From Haliotis asinina (Eukaryota > Mollusca > Gastropoda > Lepetellida > Haliotidae), in contig NC_090291.1 of assembly GCF_037392515.1 (NCBI RefSeq), positions 43,269,001-43,333,000 on the forward strand: a stretch of 64,000 bases of DNA. Reading direction: 5' to 3'. Under the pieces are notes generated by a model, which was not told the DNA's origin, did not search any database, and was given only the letters and a program-made list of their open reading frames with translations. This document shows, piece after piece, positions 57,605 through 64,000 of this stretch. The stretch's first letter is position 1. Every line of letters begins with the position of its first letter. Both the position numbers and the translations under genes were made by a program.

Positions 57605-60600
57605 TTATTTTTTACCTGTGCCATTACCGCTTTTTGGTTTAGTCAAACTTTTATTTTGCTCGGACTGAAGAAATTCATAATCTCCACTAGATGATGATTG
57701 TGCATCTTTTTGATATGATTTCGTATCTGCTGTTGCTTTTGCGTCTGTCGAGACAGGGATCATCAGATCATCAGAATCACCGCGAAAATGAACGAATTTT
57801 TTATGCAAGTCCTCATCGACACTGACAGCTACAGACGCTGTTGTCCTCGTGGAGGCTGCAACCTCGACCCAGTCACCGTCGCTGGTGGAGGCTGCAGTTT
57901 TGCGTTTGTTTGCAGGCCCTGGGGCCGATTTTACAGGGGAAGAAGTCTTGGATGTTGCTGGTGATCCTTTAGATGGCGGTTTTGGTGCTGGTTTGTTTGT
58001 GGTCTTCTGGTTATTTGCTGGTTTAACAGCTACGATCTTATTACCAGCTGGTCTAGAAGTCGGCGCTGTTTTGGGTCTGGAGGAACCAGAAGGTTTGGAC
58101 CCACTAGACAATTTCGTTGGACTCGTACTGGAAGAGCGGGGGAGGTCCTTCTTCCAAACATCCTTTGAAGATGAGGACTTGCCAGACGCAGCTATCAATG
58201 GGCTGTTCTTCACAGTGTTTTTCACAGGACTTGATCTCCCGGTATTGGCCCCGGACGTTTTGTCATTTGTTGGTGTAGTTCTTCCTCCTGATTCAGGTCT
58301 TTTTACAACCGCTGGGTGTCCTTTCACAGAAGAATCCTTAGACTGTGGAAACTTTCCAGAAACGTCTTTGACAGGAGTTGTCCTGCCAGATTCGGGATTA
58401 GCTTTTGCTGCAATGGGAGTGGTTCTTCCAGATTCTTTGGTCGATTGTGAACTAATATGACTTTCCGGCTCAGTGATAGCTATGACAGGTACGTTGATCC
58501 CTCCATCAGTCTGTTGTCCAATTTCATCTTCAAACGTCACGTGTGCTAATGACTTCTTAACAGTCCCATTAACTGTGAGCTTATCTTTAGCATTAGCTTC
58601 CTCAACGTTTATAACGTTGTCCACTTGTCTTTGGGACCCTCTTCTTTTTGCGTTGGCCGACCACAACTTTAGGAACTTGGTTGTGTTCTTTCTCTGCTCT
58701 TTCAGGGTCATTGGTTTCTTTTTCTTCTTTTTTTTAGATTTGGGTTTCTTGAAGTGACTCAGTGCTATCCTGGCCTTGATTAGTTTCCGTGTGTGCTCGC
58801 TGATATCACTGGCGTCGTCGTTGATGGTAGCTCGGTCGTAGCAGTAATCCACGAGCTTGGCCACAACATACGCGATCAAACCTACTCCGACCAGCACGGC
58901 AGCTGATACAAAAGCTTTACTGATGTCGTCCATTGCGACACTGGAACCATCTGCAATAAACACACATGATGACATTAGTACACGATGACACTAGGACAAG
59001 AAGTCAGAATGTGAGTGAGTATAATTTTACGACGCTTCTATCAACATTCCATCAATTCTCGTAGACGGATACCAGAAAAGAGTATGTACGGTTGTACGCC
59101 GCTTGTTGCAATATTCCAGTAACATCATGGCTGGGGAGACCTTAAATCTGCTTCACAGCATTGATGAAAGGAATCGAAAACACGACGTCAGTGTGACCGG
59201 TGTAAACACTGAACTACAACATCGTCCTTGATACCATGCAGCCAAGCGGAAAGTCCCGGGCCTTCAACATGACCAGCTAACATTGTAAATACCAGGATAC
59301 AACAGCGCCAAAAGCAACTGACTAAATGTTTCATTTAGTGTAGTTTTCTTTTATTACAGCTATATGTGGAGGCGGTATATAGCTAATCGAGTCTGAAACG
59401 GACAGAACATGCAGAAATCCTTAGGGGAATATACTATCAGGTGAAATGGGTATCTTCCCAAATGTCAGACTGTCAGACGGGTAATTATCTGATTAGTCAT
59501 GGTGGGTTAGTCAAGCATTAGTTACCTGTTTACCTTTCAGTAAAATGGAACAGACCACAACAATAAAAACTAAGTAAGTCCCAGGAAAGTTTTAATAACC
59601 TTTGCTCTATTATTATTTACATATCAAATTATCAAATGTAAAATACGGTGATTTGATGTGAAATGTGTTTCGAAGTAATAGTGATAGTTTCATAATCTAA
59701 AAAAGAATGTTAGGGTGTATTTGAGATGTGTGAAAAATATGACATATCGTCGATCTGTTCTGATCCGCCATTGATGCTTGTGATGTTTGAGGGTTATAGT
59801 TCCATAACTTATTTCTTTCTTGTTGATGTTATTATTTGACAAAACTGGAAAGGTGTTTTAGAGCACTGTGTGACAGTTTTACACTTTATTTTTGAGGGCA
59901 GTGTGACAGTGTCAGGTAACATTTTGTTAATGTCCATTCCATTTCCCATATGCAATAGGATATCTGAATTAATTATTAATGTAAACAAAAATGTCTCAAA
60001 GTAGATTTTTTAAAAAAGGATAGATGACGTTAACACATGCGTTCTCGCGATACTTTAGCATTCGTTAACATGTTTTGGGAGGGAAGGCCGCGGTGTATCA
60101 TTTATTCTTTCATTCATTCACAGATAATTCTAGCTCTTAATTTTTACTATAATCCATTCATTCATTGTAAAATTCCTACTAATACAATAAAATGGCTGAA
60201 GTTCTGTTAAGAACATCTGAAGTTGCACTGGGAACGTGCCAAGTGACCGTGTGCGTTGGAGCATGACGAGGCACACGTTAATAAGTACAAATGGTAAAAA
60301 AAGCAAGCGAGTGATTTATCCCTGCTAAAAGCGTCGTAAAACTAAACTCACTCACTTTTCAGACAGACAGTAGTCTATTAAAGTCTCTGAACAGACAGGA
60401 AAACAGCAAAAGTATATGGGTAGGTACATAAAAAACTCCTACGCAACCATTCATTTCATCAGGTAATATTGTGATATTCATCGTTGCATATGCACCCAAA
60501 CCCTGGCAACATAATCATCGCCCGCGGGCGACTTGTATAATCTCCTTATGATTTGATTAAGTCACGATGCTAAATACTGTGTTCATTAGGTTTGATTGTT

Positions 60601-62749
60601 TACGTAAACCCAAAGATTAGCTCCTGACTCTACCCGAAGCCGCAAATCGGTGGCAGGCGTATCCATTTCGTTACGCCACAGTCCAGTGACTGTCAATATT
60701 CTAACAGGATTATGTAGTCAGTCTCGCTGACTTGGTCGGCACGTCATCGAATACCACTTTTGTAGTTACATTTGCATGACGCCAATCTCTGGACGTTTTG
60801 TTGTGGTTCAGACCAAAAAAGTTTTAACTGTTACTTTAAACAAAACGAACTTCACTGTTCAGAAAATTCAAGAGCCTTGTACGTCTGCCATAAAATGCGA
60901 CTATCCTTATCGTAAGAGGCGACTTGTGGGATCGGGTGATCGCTGACGTGGTTGGCACATGTCACTGGTAATTGCGCAGATCGATGCTCTTGTTGTTGAC
61001 CACTGGGTTGTCTGGTCCAGACTTGATTATTTACAGACCGCCGCCATATAGCTGGAATATTGCTGGGTGTGGCTTAAAACTACACTCACTCACTCAGAAA
61101 ATGCAAAGCTATATCTGTATATAGAGATATGAAATATATTCACCAACACTGCGCCGTAATTAATGATAGCCTGGAGTTAATAGTGACTGCGTTTTGTTTC
61201 ACGCAGCACTCAGCAGTACTTCTGTGGTCTGCAAATAACTGACTCTGTACTAAAACAATCCTGTGTTCAACAGCATGAGCATCTACCAGTGCAATTGGGC
61301 CTAGACTTAAGAAACAACGCCTCACTGGGCACAGCAGACGAACAAAAACAAGTAAACAAATACCATTTTCATTTAAAACGTTACAGTTCAGACTCGAGGA
61401 AGAGGAGGACGAGGGGAGTGGAGTTATTTTATCTCATTAAGCAATGAGAATCGATTTACATCTAAATATTTCATCACCTTTACTCTGTGAGAAAAATGAT
61501 AAGTCAATAAGGTTTAAATAAACAAATAGCGAGTATTGATGTCAGATCAGCAACAGTATAGATATTGACCAATACGCGTCCAGACACGCGAGAGAGACCT
61601 TCATTAAAGCAATTATAACGTTACGCCTTGCCTGTTATGTTAAGCTGCGTTGATTCTTAACTTTTCATTTTCTTTTTGTTTTCTTCAAAAGTCACACTCA
61701 CAATGCCATAGCTGTATATAACGATGGTCTGTAAATAATCAAGTCGGGCCAAACAATCCATGATTGACGTAATCAGCCAATCTCCAAAAATGACTTATGA
61801 TGACATGTGTCAATCATGTCAGCGAACGACAGTCCAATCCTGTTAGCTGCCTGCTAGACAAACATAGGCCTGTTATAATGTTGGTACCTCAGCCTTTATT
61901 ATGAGCGTTGAATGAAAAGTGTGTGTGCGTTTACTTTTACTCCTCGCTCAACAATATTCATGCCACATCACCGCATGGGACACCAAAAATGGGCTTCACA
62001 TGTTGTCCCCATATGGAGAATCGAACCACTAGTCTACGCCACGACCCTGAATGTGGACTGGATGGCAACAGTATGAGTGGGACGTGATGGTAGCAAGTGT
62101 TTAAAACGTTCTTTCGTCATGCCAGTGACTTAGCTTTGTCTCTCCTCATGAGTTCAGTGTGTGAAACCCACTTCTGGCATCCCCTGCTGTGACACTGCGT
62201 GACACCACTAAAAGCGGCGTAAAACTGTTCTCTATATCTAAAACATGAGGCTTGTTTAATTAAATTTCACTGCGCAATGAAGATGATCTCTGCCATAGCC
62301 ATCAAACACATTTCAACGGCCTTGTTTCTGTTATTTATAGGTCTGGTTAAACAAACATCAAACCATAAACAAGTATATCTGTGACAAAATTTTGTTGAAT
62401 TACATCTTAATATAAAATAAATCAACATCTTGATTTTTGTATCAAGCATTCGTAGTAACATGGTAACATTTATATCAAATTGGATTTGATGAAAAATAAC
62501 ACGGTCTCTTAAACAGTACATACTTTGTGTCCGAAACACAGTTATGATATCCGCATCAAATGCATTGAATAATCTGTTCTTGTGTGACTTATTTGACCTG
62601 GCAGTTATGGTGTACAGTCTGAGAAAGGTATTGTAAAGAGTGTGTGGAATGGATTACTTCAAAATTGTCTTGTACTTACCCTGCGCCCTCACGCTGACAA
62701 CTAATATTGTTGTTAGTATCCACGGACAGACACGGTCGTTCAGGTTCAT
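57605..62749 (-). CDS. Single-pass membrane protein with Ser/Thr/Pro/Lys-rich tail, function unknown
   Basis: Two coding exons: 62749-62680 (donor GTAAGT) and 58950-57605 (acceptor TTATTGCAG). They join in frame at an Asp codon and give 471 aa. Residues 1-23 (MNLNDRVCPWILTTILVVSV) are a signal peptide. About a dozen residues follow, then a TM helix at about 36-56 (AVLVGVGLIAYVVAKLV). The cytosolic part has a lysine run at about 91-102 (KKPKSKKKKKKK) and a long disordered tail with repeated SGRTTP/GRSSP motifs, likely proline-directed phosphorylation sites (inference). It ends with an acidic DSDDLMIPVS region and a KSGNGTGKK terminus. No enzymatic domain or known family is recognised. The first ATG is chosen because only that exon supplies the phase and signal peptide. 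AATAAA overlaps the stop codon. Confidence 0.8.
59010..59220 (-). repeat. Two merged, degenerate SINE-A copies
   Basis: GTGAGTGAGTATAATTTTAC, GACGCTTCTATCAACATTCC, then a second tail start TTGTACGCCGCTTGTTGCAA and CATCATGGCTGGGGAGACC. Both are old. They lie in the membrane-protein gene's intron, whose region 59221-60700 otherwise shows nothing recognised. Confidence 0.55.
60905..61096 (+). repeat. SINE-B copy, near full length
   Basis: TATCGTAAGAGGCGACTTGT, GGGATCGGGTGATCGCTGAC, GTTGGCACATGTCACTGG, GCAGATCGATGCTCTTGTTG, GTCTGGTCCAGACTTGATTA, CCGCCGCCATATAGCTGG and CACTCACTCACTC. A further partial copy of the head lies at about 60710-60770. Confidence 0.8.
61190..61310 (-). repeat. SINE-B copy, diverged
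   Basis: TTTCACGCAGCACTCAGCAG, GGTCTGCAAATAACTGACTC, ACAATCCTGTGTTCAACAGC and ATGAGCATCTACCAGTGCAA. It faces the copy at 60905. Confidence 0.6.
61695..61862 (-). repeat. SINE-B copy, diverged
   Basis: CACTCACAATGCCATAGCTG, TGGTCTGTAAATAATCAAGT, GACATGTGTCAATCATGTCA and GCGAACGACAGTCCAATCC. Confidence 0.6.
61925..62045 (-). repeat. SINE-A copy, diverged
   Basis: TTACTTTTACTCCTCGCTCA, ACAATATTCATGCCACATCA, TGGGCTTCACATGTTGTCCC and ATGGAGAATCGAACCACTAG. Confidence 0.6.
62095..62232 (+). repeat. SINE-A copy, diverged
   Basis: AACGTTCTTTCGTCATGCCA, GAGTTCAGTGTGTGAAACCC, ATCCCCTGCTGTGACACTGC and CTAAAAGCGGCGTAAAACTG. It faces the copy at 61925, about 450 bp before the first exon of the membrane-protein gene. 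Confidence 0.65.
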
Positions 62750-64000
62750 GACGATATGATCGGGGGTCAGTTGGGTGTTATTGGTCTTATGTTATTCACA
62801 AACATATCCAACCGATTGCTTTTTCATAAATCATGGTCTGTTTGAACCACAAACATCATCAACGAAACATGACTAAAACTCTGTCCGCATCAAGTCATTT
62901 GTGAAATGTACTGTTACGTAACTGGACACACTCAGCGGCTTGTTAACCGTCCGCCATTACAATGTTGAAGTTACCGACGTATGCCAATCACAAGTTGAAA
63001 TACCTCTCACATGGTTCACCGACTCAATCCACTTGTGACTTTCACATATAAATATCCTTTGGAGCCCCTATGACAACAGATAAATAGAAATTCGTCACTT
63101 GCCAAACTTCTCAGTCACTGCCTAGTTTTTGAAATATACAATTGTATCTCTCCAACGCTGGGTGTTCAATACCCACACAAGCCTTCTGCAGATCAGCCGT
63201 TCCGCTCGGCCGAGCGGCTTTGTGAAGTTCGGAATATAATACAGCCACTGTAATGCCATAGAATGTGTATATGAAAGGCACCAGACCTTGTGACAAGCTC
63301 TTTAGTACCCCAGCCGGTGGGGATATGTATGTACGATACATACATCATTGTTCATGTCAACAAACCATGGTAAAAAAACAGAATTACCGCTGGACACATG
63401 GTCGGGCGGTCCAGTCATTAACCAGAAATGGCTTCACGTTTTGTAGCCACACCGGAGGGGCAGTCTGAGCGTACCCATATGAATATGTTTCAGTACTGTT
63501 AGACCTTTGAAAGCACCGAAGTAGGGGTCATGGGAAAGATTTTACCCGCCCTGTCATGGTTGTGAAGAGGTATTTAACACGTCGATTCTCTGATCCAACA
63601 GCGAATCCTAAAATGATAATATTATATATACTGTAGTACCGTTGTGAAGTGGACAAGATTTCCAGTCCACAAAATGTGAAACCTGTCAATGTAATAATCC
63701 TTGATGTTTAGAAAGTAGTTATGAGTTATAAACTCATAATTAAAATTATAGTATCTCTCATTTAAATGGTGACAACTATATCAGCCATGTTTTGGTCTCA
63801 AGCAGCGTGCGCGCGGGTGTGTGTTACTCTCTCAGAAGGCTTAATGAAACACGTGTGGAATTCGCCGGTGGCTATTCCAGCATCGCTTACGTAACTACCT
63901 AGTACACCGTAATATCGTACTAAATAACAACACGACTGTTTTAGCCTGCAAACTTGAGGGCCACATAAACTACCTACGTAACTACCTAGTACATCGTAAT
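62750..64000. other. 5' flank of the membrane-protein gene, otherwise nothing recognised
   Basis: This should hold the gene's 5' UTR and promoter. I see no clear TATA box or upstream exon. A 26-bp direct repeat (TACGTAACTACCTAGTACA plus YCGTAAT) lies at 63888-63913 and 63975-64000, and may continue beyond the window edge. Confidence 0.5.

Noticed and set aside
57849-58460. 203-aa plus-strand open frame opposite the membrane-protein exon.
   Set aside because: It is the antisense shadow of a low-complexity Ser/Pro/Lys-rich coding exon, with no independent features.

Overview
The window looks like nuclear DNA of a gastropod mollusc, most likely an abalone (Haliotis). This is an inference from its compact multi-exon genes with long AT-rich introns and from two abundant SINE families carrying the CACTCACTCAC / GGCGTAAAACTAAACTCAC tail that I associate with abalone. 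No bacterial operons, organelle genes, rRNA or free-standing tRNA genes were seen.

Four host protein genes can be supported. (1) 122-15938, plus: the 3' part (eight coding exons, TM6 onwards) of an SLC6 sodium/chloride-coupled amino-acid transporter of the glycine-transporter type. (2) 25056-31530, plus: a complete five-exon secreted type-B carboxylesterase/cholinesterase-family enzyme (esterase A). (3) 46346-55818, minus: a complete paralogue (esterase B), tail to tail with A, with the same five-exon layout and the same predicted length. (4) 57605-62749, minus: a two-exon gene for a single-pass membrane protein with a signal peptide and a long Ser/Thr/Pro/Lys-rich tail, function unknown.

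The interval between the two esterases is a nearly perfect direct (tandem) duplication of 5,487 bp. Unit 1 is 31214-36700 and unit 2 is 36702-46796. Each unit runs from the middle of A's last exon, through an L1/Tx1-like LINE fragment and a SINE, to the middle of B's last exon. The outer copies of A and B are whole. The inner copies are truncated 3' fragments meeting at the 36700/36702 junction.

Unit 2 carries a 4,603-bp insertion (39193-43795) that unit 1 lacks. It is a perfect palindrome as far as I can check: two 2,298-bp arms around a 7-nt centre, flanked by the 5-bp target duplication CATCT, with ends AGTAGTATACAC...GTGTATACTACT. Each arm encodes a Cys-rich protein of about 387 aa and a 221-aa coiled-coil/membrane-segment protein. 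Both start with a related helix-turn-helix. I recognise neither protein, and the element matches no transposon class I can name. It is the best candidate for an undescribed system here.

The rest is sparse and repeat-rich: a mariner/Tc1-like element (20752-22048) whose pre-insertion site survives in a neighbouring repeat, a LINE fragment in an SLC6 intron, about thirty SINE copies, several foldback or MITE-like elements, a cluster of TACGTA palindromes, and simple repeats.
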